Shown here in pieces: positions 1 through 10,014 of a DNA stretch of 64,000 nt. How positions within the stretch are numbered: the first letter of the stretch is position 1; the number at the start of each line of letters is the position of its first letter. Made by a program: the position numbers and the translations under genes. The notes beneath the pieces were generated by a model. The model was not told where the DNA came from. It worked only from the letters and a program-made list of their open reading frames with translations, and searched no databases. Source of the stretch: Candidatus Latescibacterota bacterium (GTDB lineage Bacteria > JAAXHH01); the NCBI GenBank assembly GCA_022823465.1, contig JAJEHX010000005.1:140706-204705 (forward strand), in the 5' to 3' direction.

Positions 1-815
1 AGGCCCGCCTGGCCGCCGATCAGGGATCCCGCTTCGACCACCGTGCTGCCCGCGATGCCCACCTGGGCGCAAATCGTGACATGATCGCCGATGACGACGT
101 TATGGCCGATCTGGACCAGGTTGTCGATCTTCGTCCCGCGGCCGATGCGGGTCATCCCCATAGTCGCGCGGTCGATCGTCGTATTCGCGCCGATCTCCAC
201 CCCGTCGGCGATTTCAACGCCGCCAACCTGTGGGATCTTGCTGGCGCCGCCGCCTCCCTGAAAGTAGCCGAATCCATCGCTGCCGACTACGGTTCCGCTG
301 TGGATGATCACGCCTTCGCCCAGGGACACCTGGTCATAAAGCGTCGTGTTGGCGTAAATCCAGGTACCCGCACCGATCCTGCAATGGGCGCCGATCGCCA
401 CGCCTGGACCGATGGAGGCATTTCGACCCACTGACGTGTGGGGACCGATCGAAACATGGGGTCCGACGTCCGCTTCCTTATCCACATCCGCGGTTGGGTG
501 TATCCGGGCCGACGCATGGATGCCGTCCTCCGCGGGACGGTGCCCGGCGAAATAAGTCGACAGCAGGGTCACCAGGGCCACTTCGGGCGACGCGACGCGA
601 ATGATGGGAACCGGCGCTTTATCGATTTCCCGGGAGACGATGACCGCCGTGGCCCCGGTCGATTCCAGCCGCCGGCTCTGCCGGGCATTGATCAGGACGG
701 AGATCGAACCCTGGCCGGCCTCATCAAGCGGCGCGACGCGCTCGATGATACAGGATCCGTCCCCGACGAGTTCGCCCTCCACCTGCGTCGCTATATCGGC
801 TAGTTTCTGACGCAT
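1..815 (-). CDS. lpxD: UDP-3-O-acylglucosamine N-acyltransferase LpxD (3' end cut by window edge)
   Basis: LpxD adds the second hydroxyacyl chain to UDP-3-O-acyl-glucosamine in the cytoplasmic part of lipid A synthesis. Translation from the ATG at 815 gives 271 residues before the window ends. An N-terminal uridine-binding-type domain (about residues 1-95) is followed by a left-handed beta-helix of hexapeptide repeats ([18 protein letters not shown] and similar, about 100 onward). The family's catalytic histidine lies in QIGHNVVIG, at residue 238. The start is 7 nt after the stop of the OmpH-like gene, so it is the next cistron of the bamA-skp-lpxD series, the usual order in diderm bacteria. 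The C-terminal helical part is outside the window. Identification is firm; its presence implies a lipid A-containing outer membrane. Confidence 0.95.
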   Translation of the reverse strand, partial: MRQKLADIATQVEGELVGDGSCIIERVAPLDEAGQGSISVLINARQSRRLESTGATAVIVSREIDKAPVPIIRVASPEVALVTLLSTYFAGHRPAEDGIHASARIHPTADVDKEADVGPHVSIGPHTSVGRNASIGPGVAIGAHCRIGAGTWIYANTTLYDQVSLGEGVIIHSGTVVGSDGFGYFQGGGGASKIPQVGGVEIADGVEIGANTTIDRATMGMTRIGRGTKIDNLVQIGHNVVIGDHVTICAQVGIAGSTVVEAGSLIGGQAG

Positions 816-822
816 CAATCGG

Positions 823-1353
823 CTATTCGACTTCCTTTTGCAGTTCCTCAAGGACCTGTCCCGTGAGGTCCTGCGCTCTCAGGGGATCCACGTAAATGAG
901 CGACCCGGCGTCGAAGATATACGTAAAGTTCTCCGCCTTGGCCAGGGCCTGCACCACGTTGAAAATGGACTCCTGCAACGGCCTGGTCAGCTCCACTTCC
1001 TGTTGCGCGAGTTGCATTTGCGAGGTCTGGGCGAACTGTATCAACTCCTGCTCTTTCTGCAGGATGTTCTGTTCGTCCTGCTGCCGCCTGGCCGCGGTCA
1101 ACATGGTTTTCCTGGCCTCGTACTGCTGTTTCAGCATTTCGACTTCCTGCTGCTTGTTCTGAACCTGCTCCCGCACGTCGCTGGCTATCTTCTCAAAGGC
1201 CTGCTCCGCGTCCCTGAACCCCTGGTAGGACTGGCGCAGGCGTTCCATGTCCAGATAGCCGATCTTAAGTTCCTGTCCCTCCGCCATGGCCGGCAACAGC
1301 AGGACGACGGCGAGAACGGCCGCGGTACGAGTTAATCTCCTTGGTGAAACCAT
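823..1353 (-). CDS. skp: OmpH/Skp-family periplasmic chaperone
   Basis: A 176-residue protein with a signal peptide (charged start, hydrophobic stretch to about residue 22, then AEGQE), followed by the sequence [10 protein letters not shown] typical of the OmpH/Skp N-terminus. A long charged and glutamine-rich helical region (about residues 40-120) would form the tentacle-like coiled coil. Skp is a trimeric periplasmic chaperone that holds unfolded outer-membrane proteins on their way to BamA. A strong Shine-Dalgarno sequence (GGGAGG) precedes the ATG. It lies 59 nt downstream of bamA and 7 nt upstream of lpxD. Sequence conservation in this family is low, so the call rests on length, signal peptide, coiled coil and gene order. 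Confidence 0.9.
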   Translation of the reverse strand: MVSPRRLTRTAAVLAVVLLLPAMAEGQELKIGYLDMERLRQSYQGFRDAEQAFEKIASDVREQVQNKQQEVEMLKQQYEARKTMLTAARRQQDEQNILQKEQELIQFAQTSQMQLAQQEVELTRPLQESIFNVVQALAKAENFTYIFDAGSLIYVDPLRAQDLTGQVLEELQKEVE

Positions 1354-1412
1354 TTATATCCTCCCGGAATACCAGATTGCGATTGCGCCGTAAACCTCCT
1401 TGGACGTAAGAG

Positions 1413-3824
1413 TCAAAACACCTGCCCGAGTTGAAAATGCGTATGCCACCCGCTCCGCTTCTTCGTAAGGGCCTGGACCGGGTCAGATGGCTTGTCGAAC
1501 CCGTAGCCGACGTCGAATCCCAACAACCCCACAAGGGGCATGATCACCCGGATGCCGAATCCGACCGATTTTTTCATGTTTCCCGGCAGGGGCGACGACT
1601 CCGACAGTTTCGCCCATGCGTTTCCGGCCTCGGCGAATGCCACGGCGTAGACAGGTTGCTGAGACTTGAGCTGATCGATGATCGGGACCTGATACTCCAG
1701 GGTGTATATACTCATTACCCGGCCGCCGCCCCGGCTGCTGGTTCCGTCTCCCAACTCGGTATAGGGTCCCACGGAGTTGTTGCCATATCCACGTATCATG
1801 CCATCGAAACTGACGCCGCCCGGAAAGAATCGTTCGAAAAACGGTACTTCCCGGTCGTTGAAAGGATTCAATGCCATGGCGTATCTCCCCCTCAGGGAAA
1901 CAGACGTACCCTTGAACAGCGGAACGTAGAAATCGGATTCCAGGGTCTGCTTGAGGTACTTCACGTCGCCGCCGACCCCGGCAACGTCGCTGCGGGACGT
2001 ATGTCGCATGCCCCGCGTGGCGAACTGGGGGAAATCGCGGCTGTCGCGTGTCACGGAGAAGGAGACCTGACTGGTCAGGCCGCTGTTGGACTCCAGGGAT
2101 TCCCGCTGTCGAATGTTCCCGTTGATGGCGTTGACCTGCGCATCGGTGAGGGAGGAGTCTTCAAGCGCCGCCGCGTAGTAGCGCTCACCGAAACTGGAGT
2201 ACTTGAGGTCGAAGAACCTGTAGGCCCCCCTTATCCGCCAGTAGGTGCCGCGGAAACGGCGCCCCAGGGACATCCCGAACCCTTTCTGAATGATATTGAA
2301 TTCCCGGAACCACTGACGGTTGGTCCGGAAGACGTCGATGCCGGCGCTTGTCGGCGTATCGAATAGCCAGGGTTCGACGAAGCTGGTGGAAATGGAATTG
2401 CGGCGGTTGCCGAACTCCCAGTTGAAATTCAGGCTCTGCCCGTTGCCCAGGAAGTTGGGGATGATCATGGAAATGGTGCCCACGAGTCCGTCGAGCCCGC
2501 TGTAACCCGCGCCGGCGTTCGCCGTGCCCGTCGGTTTCTCCAGTACCGTAAAGGAAATATCCACGTCGCCATTCTGCCGCGGCAGCAGTCCGGGCTGGAC
2601 GTCCTGGAAGAAGTTCAACTGGAACACGTCCCGCTGGCTTCTGAGCAGCAGAGAGCGGCGAAAGGTCTGACCCGGCTTGATCAGCAACTCGCGGCGGATG
2701 ACCTTGTCCTTGGTCTTGGTATTGCCCAAGATGTCGATCCGGTGGACTCTGGCGGGTTCCCCTTCATTGACAGCGAAGTGGAGATCGATGGTGGAATCGT
2801 TGGCCGCGGACTCCCGGGCGATCGGCGTAGCGTACAGGTAGCCCAGTTCGCCGTACGCCTCGTAGATCGTCGACACGCTCTCCTGGTATTCTTCTTCGTT
2901 GAACGGCTTGCCCGCGTCGATCTTGATGAGGCTGGATAACTGCTCGCTGGTGAATTTCGTGTTTCCCTCGAAAGCCACGTCGCCGAGGTAGTACCTTCTT
3001 CCCTCCTTGACTTTTACCTTGAGGTACATCCGCTTCCGGTCTTCGCTGAACCACAGCGTATCTTCCACGACCTCCGCGTCGCGGAATCCGTGTTTGCGAT
3101 ACTCCTCCGCGATCTTCTGGAACTGGTCCAGCAGGCGTTCCCGTCTCAGGTCCCCTTCTTTCCAGAAATGGTCTTCTTCCGTATCGGATTTCTTTCGAAA
3201 GGCTTCCTGTAACCGTTTTTCCGCGACGGAGACATTGTTTTCGATGAAGACTTCACCGAGCTTGACCTTCTCCCCTTCATCGATTTCAATCCGCATGATC
3301 GCGTTGTTTCGTTCCACGAGCACGCGCGGTGTCAACGTGGCGAGCAGATACCCTTTCTCATAATAGGCCTGGGTGATGTTGTCCAGGACGCCTTTTCTTC
3401 GGAAGGGACTCAGAGCCTGGCCCTGGAAGATGCCGGATATGCGCTCGAGTTCGTCGTCCTTTATCTTCTGGTTCCCTTCGAACTCGAGGCGGTCCAGCAG
3501 GGGGTATTCCTTTACATTCACCGTGACGACCAGGCCGGCCGCGCCCATGCCGGCATATATGCGAATGTCTTCGAACAGACCCAGCCGATAGAGCTGCTTG
3601 ATCGTGGTCGCACCGTCCCGGGGATTATAGAGATTCCCCGCCTTCAGGACGATCATAGACCGGATCAGCGGCTCATCGACGTTGGCGTGTCCCTCGATCA
3701 CCACGTCGGCGATCAGGGGCTGCTGCTGTTGTCCATGTACTTTGGTGGGACCCAGGGGACCGGTGGCGAGTACTCCCCACGCAAGGGTCATGACCAGGAA
3801 GGATTTCAGGTACTTGAAAGGCAT
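1413..3824 (-). CDS. bamA: Outer membrane protein assembly factor BamA
   Basis: BamA is the central Omp85 component that inserts beta-barrel proteins into the outer membrane. The 803-residue product starts with a signal peptide, then has five POTRA domains (about residues 30-420; for example VVIEGHANVDE, LEFEGNQKIKDDEL, VAFEGNTKFTSEQL, IDILGNTKTKDKVI) and a C-terminal barrel. The barrel includes the Omp85 lid-loop region GGVSFDGMIRGYG. The last residue is phenylalanine, as expected of a BAM substrate. An ATG 30 nt further upstream (3854) is also in frame, but the start at 3824 gives a normal signal peptide; neither has a strong ribosome-binding site. clpC lies upstream across a 162-nt gap. 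Confidence 0.95.
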   Translation of the reverse strand: MPFKYLKSFLVMTLAWGVLATGPLGPTKVHGQQQQPLIADVVIEGHANVDEPLIRSMIVLKAGNLYNPRDGATTIKQLYRLGLFEDIRIYAGMGAAGLVVTVNVKEYPLLDRLEFEGNQKIKDDELERISGIFQGQALSPFRRKGVLDNITQAYYEKGYLLATLTPRVLVERNNAIMRIEIDEGEKVKLGEVFIENNVSVAEKRLQEAFRKKSDTEEDHFWKEGDLRRERLLDQFQKIAEEYRKHGFRDAEVVEDTLWFSEDRKRMYLKVKVKEGRRYYLGDVAFEGNTKFTSEQLSSLIKIDAGKPFNEEEYQESVSTIYEAYGELGYLYATPIARESAANDSTIDLHFAVNEGEPARVHRIDILGNTKTKDKVIRRELLIKPGQTFRRSLLLRSQRDVFQLNFFQDVQPGLLPRQNGDVDISFTVLEKPTGTANAGAGYSGLDGLVGTISMIIPNFLGNGQSLNFNWEFGNRRNSISTSFVEPWLFDTPTSAGIDVFRTNRQWFREFNIIQKGFGMSLGRRFRGTYWRIRGAYRFFDLKYSSFGERYYAAALEDSSLTDAQVNAINGNIRQRESLESNSGLTSQVSFSVTRDSRDFPQFATRGMRHTSRSDVAGVGGDVKYLKQTLESDFYVPLFKGTSVSLRGRYAMALNPFNDREVPFFERFFPGGVSFDGMIRGYGNNSVGPYTELGDGTSSRGGGRVMSIYTLEYQVPIIDQLKSQQPVYAVAFAEAGNAWAKLSESSPLPGNMKKSVGFGIRVIMPLVGLLGFDVGYGFDKPSDPVQALTKKRSGWHTHFQLGQVF

Positions 3825-3986
3825 GTCAGACACAGAGACCGCTTTCCCGTCCATGCGGGTATTCAGGTGGCTTGGACGACACGAACGGCGCGAAGAAAAC
3901 CGATGGTCGATTTTACGCGCGTTTTTCCGTCGGGTTCCCTGAAGCCGGTCCTGCTTACTCCGGCGCCGGTTCCCGCGAACCCGGGT

Positions 3987-6461
3987 TCAGGCTTCTGATT
4001 CGGAAAGTACGGGCGTCTTATCGGAATCCGAGGTCTCGGCCTTGTAGAACGTCAAGCTTTCGCCTTTTTTGCCGACCCTGATTTCGTCCCCGTCGTGAAA
4101 CTTGCCCTTCAGCAGCTCTTCCGCAAGCGGATCCTCGAGCATGCGCTGAATAGTCTGGTTCATGAACCGGGCGTTGTAAACCGGATCATAACCCTTTTCA
4201 GAAAGCAGTTCCCGGGCGCTCTGCGTCAGGGAGATCCTGATTCCGCGCTCGGTCATCCTGTCGTTGATTTCCTTGAGCTGAAGATCGATGATTCGGGAGA
4301 TATCCGACTGATTCAGCTGTCGGAACACCAGCGCCTCGTCGAGGCGGTTCAGGAATTCCGGATTGAAGAGCTTTTTCACCTCTTCCTTGACCGTCGCCTC
4401 CATCTTGGCGTAATCGACCTTGGTGCCTTCCTGCTGGAAGCCGAGTCCGCCGGCCTTGTTGATATCCCGGGTACCCAGATTCGAAGTCATGATGATAATG
4501 GTGTTCCGGAAGTCCACCCGGCGGCCGTTGCTATCGGTCAGCGTCCCCTCGTCCAGGATCTGCAAAAGGATGTTGAATACGTCCGGATGGGCCTTCTCCA
4601 CCTCGTCGAGCAGAATGACGGAATAGGGCTTGCGCCGCACTTTCTCCGAAAGGTGCCCCCCTTCGTTGAAACCCACGTAACCCGGGGGAGCGCCGATCAG
4701 GCGCGATACATTGAACTTCTCCATGTACTCGGACATGTCGATGAAGATCAGGGCGTCGTTGTCCTGGAAGAGGAAGGACGCCAGGATCTTGGCCAGTTCC
4801 GTCTTGCCCACGCCGGTGGGCCCGAGGAAGAGGAAAGAGCCAATGGGCCGGTTGGGATTCTTCAGGCCGGAGCGCGAGCGCCGGATGGCCTTGCTCAGCA
4901 CCTGGATGGCCATGTCCTGTCCGACGATCCGCTTCTTGAGTTCGTCCTCCATCCGCAGCAGGCTCCTGGATTCCTGCTCTTCGAGCCGGAAGATGGGAAT
5001 GCCCGTCATGCTGGAGATGATCTGCGCCATGTCGTTTTCCGTGACCACCACCACCTCGTCGGTAACCCGTTCGCGCCAGGCCATGAACGCCTCGTCGTAC
5101 TCGCGCTGCAGCTCTTCCTGGCGGTCTCGCAGCGCCGCCGCCCGCTCGAACTCCTGCTGCTGGGCGGCTTCCACCTTCTTGTCCTGGATGGCCTGCAGCT
5201 GTTCCTCGACGTCCCTGATTTCGTCGGGGACCGTCATCTTGGACAACTGCGCCCTGGAGCCGGCCTCGTCGATGATGTCGATGGCCTTGTCCGGGAGGAA
5301 ACGGTCCTTGATGTACCGGTCGGACTGCTTGACCGCGAACTCGAGGGCATCGTTGGTGTACTCTACGTGGTGGTATTCTTCGAAACGGCTGCGCAGCCCC
5401 TTGAGCATGTCGATGGTTTCCTCGATGCTCGGCTGATCGACGATCACCTTCTGGAACCTGCGCTCCAGCGCTCCGTCCTTTTCGATGTGTTTGCGGTACT
5501 CGTCGAGCGTCGTGGCGCCGATGCACTGCAGTTCGCCCCGGGCGAGAGCGGGCTTGAAGATGTTGGAGGCGTCGAGGCTGCCCTCGGCGCCGCCCGCTCC
5601 GACGATGGAATGGAGTTCGTCGATGAAGATGATCACTTCATCCGACTTGGTGATCTCGGCCATGAGAGACTTCAGCCGGTCCTCGAACTGTCCCCGGTAC
5701 TTGGTCCCGGCCACGATGGACGCCATGTCGAGCGTAACCACCCGCTTGTTTTCAAGGATCTGGGGCACGTTGCGCTGCACGATCCGTTGCGCGAGGCCCT
5801 CGGCGATGGCGGTCTTGCCTACGCCGGGTTCTCCGATCAGCGCCGGGTTGTTCTTCTTGCGGCGGCTCAGGATCTGGGTGACCCGTTCGATTTCCTTGTC
5901 GCGGCCGATAACCGGATCCAGCTTTCCGCCGCGCGCCATCTCGGTGAGGTCGCGGCCGAAATGATCGAGAAAGGGCGTCCGGCTGCGCTGGGCGTCCTTC
6001 TTCGTGACGGAACGGTCGCTCTGGATGTTCTGGATCTCTTCCTTGATCTTTTCGAAGGTTACGTCGTAGGTCGACAGGATCTGGGACGCGATGCCCTGCT
6101 TGTCCCGCACCAGCGCGAGCAGGAGATGTTCGGTGCCCACGTACTTAGACTTCATGTTGTTCGCTTCGTGGGCGGCGATTTCCAGGGCCTGCTTCGCCCT
6201 GGGCGTGAAGGGCACCTGGCCGATGGTCAGCGCGCTCGACTGGGATACTGTGGCCTCTTCGATGGACTGCCGGAGGTCTTCGAGATCGATGCCCATATTG
6301 CGCAGCATGGCCGCAGCGGTCCCCTCGCCGTCCCGGATGAAGGCCAGGAGCAGGTGCTCGGTGGCGATGTAATCATGCTGAAGTCTGGCGGCTTCCTCGC
6401 GGGCAATGTGCATCACCCGTTTGAACCGTTCCGTGAACTTGTTGTTGTTTCCCTGGGGCAT
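3987..6461 (-). CDS. clpC: AAA+ unfoldase ClpC (Clp/Hsp100 class I, UVR-containing)
   Basis: ClpC unfolds substrates and feeds them to the ClpP peptidase; in Firmicutes it reads phospho-arginine marks made by McsB. The 824-residue protein has two N-terminal Clp repeats (about 1-145, the docking domain), a first AAA module with Walker A GEPGVGKT, a middle domain containing a UVR-type segment ([14 protein letters not shown], about 440-460), and a second AAA module with Walker A GPTGVGKT. The loop GGLGFQQ supplies the LGF tripeptide expected for ClpP docking. The start chosen (6461) has GGGAGGG about 8 nt upstream; the longer ATG at 6482 does not. mcsB ends 57 nt upstream. No clpP lies in the window, so ClpP must be encoded elsewhere. 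Confidence 0.93.
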   Translation of the reverse strand: MPQGNNNKFTERFKRVMHIAREEAARLQHDYIATEHLLLAFIRDGEGTAAAMLRNMGIDLEDLRQSIEEATVSQSSALTIGQVPFTPRAKQALEIAAHEANNMKSKYVGTEHLLLALVRDKQGIASQILSTYDVTFEKIKEEIQNIQSDRSVTKKDAQRSRTPFLDHFGRDLTEMARGGKLDPVIGRDKEIERVTQILSRRKKNNPALIGEPGVGKTAIAEGLAQRIVQRNVPQILENKRVVTLDMASIVAGTKYRGQFEDRLKSLMAEITKSDEVIIFIDELHSIVGAGGAEGSLDASNIFKPALARGELQCIGATTLDEYRKHIEKDGALERRFQKVIVDQPSIEETIDMLKGLRSRFEEYHHVEYTNDALEFAVKQSDRYIKDRFLPDKAIDIIDEAGSRAQLSKMTVPDEIRDVEEQLQAIQDKKVEAAQQQEFERAAALRDRQEELQREYDEAFMAWRERVTDEVVVVTENDMAQIISSMTGIPIFRLEEQESRSLLRMEDELKKRIVGQDMAIQVLSKAIRRSRSGLKNPNRPIGSFLFLGPTGVGKTELAKILASFLFQDNDALIFIDMSEYMEKFNVSRLIGAPPGYVGFNEGGHLSEKVRRKPYSVILLDEVEKAHPDVFNILLQILDEGTLTDSNGRRVDFRNTIIIMTSNLGTRDINKAGGLGFQQEGTKVDYAKMEATVKEEVKKLFNPEFLNRLDEALVFRQLNQSDISRIIDLQLKEINDRMTERGIRISLTQSARELLSEKGYDPVYNARFMNQTIQRMLEDPLAEELLKGKFHDGDEIRVGKKGESLTFYKAETSDSDKTPVLSESEA

Positions 6462-6488
6462 CTTGAGCATCCCTCCCTTCATGGGCCG

Positions 6489-6514
6489 GGCTTCGCAGTC
6501 CCGGCTTCGCAGTC
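6489..6514. repeat. 14-bp-period direct repeat just past the mcsB stop
   Basis: The 12-mer GGCTTCGCAGTC occurs perfectly at 6489-6500 and 6503-6514 in the 57-nt spacer between mcsB and clpC, beginning 5 nt beyond the mcsB stop codon. It is one of a series of small duplications at gene ends in this window. Confidence 0.85.
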
Positions 6515-6518
6515 GATC

Positions 6519-7574
6519 TCAGTTTTCCAGATATTTCCGGACCAGTTCCGCACGCCGCTCGTTCAGTTCCTCGTCGGTCAGGGAACGACCGGAGTTCATC
6601 CGCACATGGGCGGGCTGTATCGATATCAGCAGCCGGTTGAACTTCGTGGATTCCATGCCGTTTAAAAGCCCCATGCAGGCGCCCATTCTCAACATGGACA
6701 GGGCATCCAGCGCTTCTTTCTCACTCAGCAGGCGGGCATGCTTCAGCAGGCCGTACGACCGGGCCACCCGGTCCTCTGTCTGCCTTTTCGCGCGGCCGAT
6801 CAGCGCGTCGCACGCCCGTTCTTCGTACCGTGCCAGCCTCCGGGCCACCCGATCGAGCCGTTGGACGATTTCCTCCTCGGTATGTCCCAGGGTCCACTGG
6901 TTCGATACCTGGTACATGTTTCCCGATCCTCCGGTACCCTCGCCGTACAATCCGCGCACGGTGAATCCGATCTCCTCCATCGCGCGCACCACGTGATCCA
7001 TCTGGTCCGCAAGCGTCAGGCCGGGCAGGTGGATCAGCACGGACAGGCGCATGCCGGTGCCCGTGTTGCTCGGACAGGCTGTTAGATAACCAAACTCGTC
7101 CGAGAAGGCAAAATCAAGTGTTTTACTCAGTTCGGTATCGATTTTGTCCGCTTCCTGCCACGCGGCGCGCACCTGCAGACCGCCTTTGATGGTCTGAAGC
7201 CGCAGGTGGTCTTCCTCGTTCACCATGAGACTGTAGGATTCTCCGGGGCCGACGAACACGCCGGCGGGACGTGTTCCACCCGCCAGGGCCGGACTGATCA
7301 GGCGCCGTTCGACCAGCGCCTCGCGGTCCAGTTCCGACGTGTCCAGCAACGACAGGTACACGGACTGAGCCACGTTGCCGCTGGACCGCACGGCCCTGTC
7401 TACCTGTTCGATCACGCGGAATCGCTCGTTCTTTATCGTTCGGTGAACAAAGGGCAGCGTGGTCAGATTGCGGGCCAGGCGCGTGCGGCTGCTGATGACC
7501 AGCTCCGCGGCTTCCCCCTCGGGATCGCACCACTGCGGCGCCTTGCTTACCAGGTCGGAATACAGGCTATCCAT
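6519..7574 (-). CDS. mcsB: Protein-arginine kinase McsB (ATP:guanido phosphotransferase)
   Basis: McsB phosphorylates arginine side chains of proteins, marking them for ClpC. The 351-residue product has the guanido-kinase signature CPSNTGTGMR, the VNEEDHLR loop, the nucleotide-binding arginines of SSRTRLARN near the N-terminus, and EGTGGSGNMYQVSN. It lacks the N-terminal domain of creatine and arginine kinases, as bacterial McsB does. The ATG is 4 nt past the mcsA stop, and that stop overlaps a GGTGA ribosome-binding sequence, indicating tight coupling. I could not match the C-terminal allosteric phospho-arginine-binding motif with confidence; the end reads LNERRAELVR. The stop is followed by a small direct repeat (6489-6514). 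Confidence 0.93.
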   Translation of the reverse strand: MDSLYSDLVSKAPQWCDPEGEAAELVISSRTRLARNLTTLPFVHRTIKNERFRVIEQVDRAVRSSGNVAQSVYLSLLDTSELDREALVERRLISPALAGGTRPAGVFVGPGESYSLMVNEEDHLRLQTIKGGLQVRAAWQEADKIDTELSKTLDFAFSDEFGYLTACPSNTGTGMRLSVLIHLPGLTLADQMDHVVRAMEEIGFTVRGLYGEGTGGSGNMYQVSNQWTLGHTEEEIVQRLDRVARRLARYEERACDALIGRAKRQTEDRVARSYGLLKHARLLSEKEALDALSMLRMGACMGLLNGMESTKFNRLLISIQPAHVRMNSGRSLTDEELNERRAELVRKYLEN

Positions 7575-7578
7575 GTTT

Positions 7579-7902
7579 TCACCCGTGCATCGCGTGTTGC
7601 CATTCCGAGCCGCGTTCCAGTTCGTTTATGCGGTCCCGCAGTTTCGCCGCCTGTTCGTAGGCTTCCTGGCCGACCGCTTTTTTCAATGCGCGCCTGAGAT
7701 CGATCAGCGCACGGCGCGTCTGCTGTCGCGAAGGGTCCGACCCCGGGATCTTCCCCCGGTGGAATTCGTAGCCGTGAATCTGCTTGAAGAGCGGCACCAG
7801 CGTGTCCTTGAAGACGCGGTAGCACACGGCGCATCCCAACTGGCCCGATTTGCCGAATTCAGCGGCCGACATGCCGCACTGCGGACAGGTGGTCGACTTC
7901 AT
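7579..7902 (-). CDS. mcsA: McsA-like zinc/UVR adaptor, short form
   Basis: McsA activates the kinase McsB and links it to ClpC. The 107-residue product begins MKSTTCPQCGMS, with one pair of CxxC motifs (CPQC and CAVC) forming a single zinc site, and ends in a UVR-type helical hairpin (AYEQAAKLRDRINELE, about 80-97). Firmicute McsA is about 180 residues and has an additional N-terminal pair of CxxC motifs; here only the second half is present. The ATG overlaps the lolD stop as ATGA, so the short form is the real start and not a mis-call. mcsB follows after 4 nt. Whether one zinc site is enough to activate McsB is unknown. Confidence 0.88.
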   Translation of the reverse strand: MKSTTCPQCGMSAAEFGKSGQLGCAVCYRVFKDTLVPLFKQIHGYEFHRGKIPGSDPSRQQTRRALIDLRRALKKAVGQEAYEQAAKLRDRINELERGSEWQHAMHG

Positions 7903-8693
7903 CTGCGCTCCCCGGCCGCCACCGCGTTCAGCAGGCCGTCTTCCAGCATATAGGCGCGGTCCGCGCGGCGCCCGACGGCTTCGTCGTGCGTGACGACGAC
8001 GAAGGCCTGCCCGTGCCTGCGAGACATTGCCCACATCAAATCCAGCAGCGCCTCCCCGTTTCCGCGGTCCAGGTTGCCGGATGGTTCGTCCGCCAACACG
8101 ATATGAGGCCGGCCCACCAGGGCCCTGGCCACGGCGACGCGTTGCTGCTCTCCGCCGGACAACTCCATCGGCTTGTGGCCGAGGCGTTTCCCGAGTCCTA
8201 CCTCCCCCAGCAGGCCTTCGGCCCGTTCACGCGCCGGATCCCACGGACACCTTCCCACCAGCAGGGGCATCATCACGTTCTCAAGGGCCGTGAACTCCGG
8301 GAGAAGGTGGTGGGCCTGAAACACGAAGCCCACCGTCCGGTTCCTGAATTCCGCCAGCCCGTCGTCCGGAAGGTCAAAGGCGTTCGTCTCGCCGATGAAA
8401 ACCTGGCCGGAGGTGGGCCGGTCCAGCGTCCCGAGGATATGCAGCAGCGTACTCTTGCCCGCGCCGGAAGCACCGTGAATCGCCACGATGTCCCCGCGCC
8501 TGACGTCGATGTCGATTCCCCTCAGGATATCGAGACGGCCGGCGCCGGAAGAGAAACTCCGGGTCAGTCCCCTTGCGCTCAGCACTTCGTCGGTCGAGGA
8601 TGCCCCGTCCCGGTCTGGCGGACGGGCGGATGCGTCCGTTGCGGCTAAGGCCTCCGACGCCTCCAGTTCATCCCGTACCGCTTCGCTACTCAT
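7899..8693 (-). CDS. lolD: Lipoprotein-release ABC transporter ATPase LolD
   Basis: A 264-residue ABC ATPase of the LolD/MacB class that powers extraction of lipoproteins from the inner membrane. Visible motifs are Walker A GASGAGKS, the signature LSGGEQQRVAVARAL, Walker B IVLADEPSGNLD (the PSGNLD form is typical of LolD) and a switch histidine in VVVTHDE. The first 40 or so residues are an acidic, probably disordered extension beyond the family's usual start; a GTG near 8585 would give the standard length, but the ATG at 8693 overlaps the lolC/E stop by 8 nt, which favours coupling. The 3' end overlaps mcsA by 4 nt. Confidence 0.92.
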   Translation of the reverse strand: MSSEAVRDELEASEALAATDASARPPDRDGASSTDEVLSARGLTRSFSSGAGRLDILRGIDIDVRRGDIVAIHGASGAGKSTLLHILGTLDRPTSGQVFIGETNAFDLPDDGLAEFRNRTVGFVFQAHHLLPEFTALENVMMPLLVGRCPWDPARERAEGLLGEVGLGKRLGHKPMELSGGEQQRVAVARALVGRPHIVLADEPSGNLDRGNGEALLDLMWAMSRRHGQAFVVVTHDEAVGRRADRAYMLEDGLLNAVAAGERR

Positions 8694-10014
8694 GTCGTAT
8701 CGCTTCGACCGGAACCAGTCCCGCGGCTTTCCTGGCCGGATAGACGGCCGCGAGCATGCAAATCAGCATGGAACCTGCGGCAACGCTGGCGAAATCAAGT
8801 ATGTCGACCCTTACGGGCAGCGCGTCGATCAGATAGATCTCCGGCGGCAGGGAAATGAATTCGAACGTAATCTGCAACCAGCAGAGCACAAAGCCGATCA
8901 CACAGCCGAGCAGGGTGCCGACGACGCCGACCACGGAACCCTGGATGATGAACACCCTCGTTACGCTGCGGGCGGTCGCCCCCATGGACTTCAGAATGCC
9001 GATGTCCCTGGTCTTCTCCAGCACGACCATGATCAGGGTGCTGGCGATGTTGAACGCGGCCACCAGGATGATCAGGTTGAGTATGGCGAAAGAACCCCAT
9101 TTCTCGAGGGTCATCCACCGGAACAGCCCCTTGTGCCGCTGCATCCAGTCTACCGTAAAATACGCTACGGAAGGGGTTGACGCAACAGATGAATCGGTCG
9201 TCTCCTCCACGTACCGGTTGAGATCCGCTTCGATTACGTCGGCGATGCGCCGAGCCTCGTCCCGGTCGGAAACTTTAACGGCGATTCCGTTGATGTCGTC
9301 GCCAAGCCTGAACAGTTTCTGCGCCTCTTCCAGGGAGACGTACACGGAGGCGGCGTCATACTCGTAGAAGCCGGTTTCCGAAATGCCGGTGACGCGGTAG
9401 GGCCGGATGTAGGGGGTGAGCGCCGACGTCAGGGAAAAGCTCTGGATATTGCCCAGGGCCACCTTCTCGCCGACGATGGTTCCCAACTGATCGGCCAGGC
9501 CCCGGCCCAGGACGATACCGGGCAGCGGCCTTCCAGTCGGGCTGTCCGGATCGGGCGCGGTCGTCAGGTCCATGGATCCGAAGGCGATGTTCGCCTCGAG
9601 GTTCGTGGCCAGTCGACCCGATTCGATGTCCAGTCCGAGCACAATGACGCCCGCCGCCGCATTGCGTGTGGCGGGTACCGGCGTGCAGACGGCCTTCTCC
9701 TGCACGTAAGGAGCGGCGGAGACCACCTCGTCCACCGACAGGATGATGTCTATCAGCGGATCGTATCCGGAAATGGAACCGTCGCCAAGCAGCGAGTACA
9801 CGTTGATATGCGCCCGTTCTCCGATGATGCGCTCCCGCACTTCGCTCTCGAAGCCGTTGAACAGGGAGAGGACGATGACCAGGGCGGCCACGCCCACCAG
9901 CACGCCGCCGACGGATATGTAGGTGATAATGGAGACGAAGCGGGTCTGCCGCTTGGAGCGCAGATACCTCAGGGCGATGAACCACTCGTATGACCACCGT
10001 TTACGTAGCGCCAT
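8686..10014 (-). CDS. Lipoprotein-release ABC transporter permease LolC/LolE
   Basis: A 442-residue FtsX-type permease. It has one transmembrane helix near residues 25-50 (ISVGGVLVGVAALVIVLSLF), a large periplasmic domain (about 55-300) and three C-terminal helices in the FtsX module. The N-terminal FIALRYLRSKR and FNGFESEVRERI sequences are characteristic of LolC/LolE. Only one permease gene is present beside lolD, so the transporter may be a homodimer as in LolF-type systems; a second permease elsewhere cannot be excluded. The ATG lies inside the last codons of lysS (14-nt overlap), and the 3' end overlaps lolD by 8 nt. Confidence 0.9.
   Translation of the reverse strand: MALRKRWSYEWFIALRYLRSKRQTRFVSIITYISVGGVLVGVAALVIVLSLFNGFESEVRERIIGERAHINVYSLLGDGSISGYDPLIDIILSVDEVVSAAPYVQEKAVCTPVPATRNAAAGVIVLGLDIESGRLATNLEANIAFGSMDLTTAPDPDSPTGRPLPGIVLGRGLADQLGTIVGEKVALGNIQSFSLTSALTPYIRPYRVTGISETGFYEYDAASVYVSLEEAQKLFRLGDDINGIAVKVSDRDEARRIADVIEADLNRYVEETTDSSVASTPSVAYFTVDWMQRHKGLFRWMTLEKWGSFAILNLIILVAAFNIASTLIMVVLEKTRDIGILKSMGATARSVTRVFIIQGSVVGVVGTLLGCVIGFVLCWLQITFEFISLPPEIYLIDALPVRVDILDFASVAAGSMLICMLAAVYPARKAAGLVPVEAIRHE

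Noticed and set aside
3825..3986. Terminator or promoter between clpC and bamA
   Set aside because: Only a 5-bp stem without a T-run is present, and no consensus promoter is visible; the genes may be co-transcribed.
4095..6665. Long plus-strand open frame of 856 codons over clpC
   Set aside because: It is the antisense of clpC, a well-conserved gene; its translation has no domain and it depends on high GC.
7899..8034. Longer McsA starting at 8034
   Set aside because: The extra 44 codons are arginine-rich antisense-like sequence within lolD; the ATGA overlap marks the true start.
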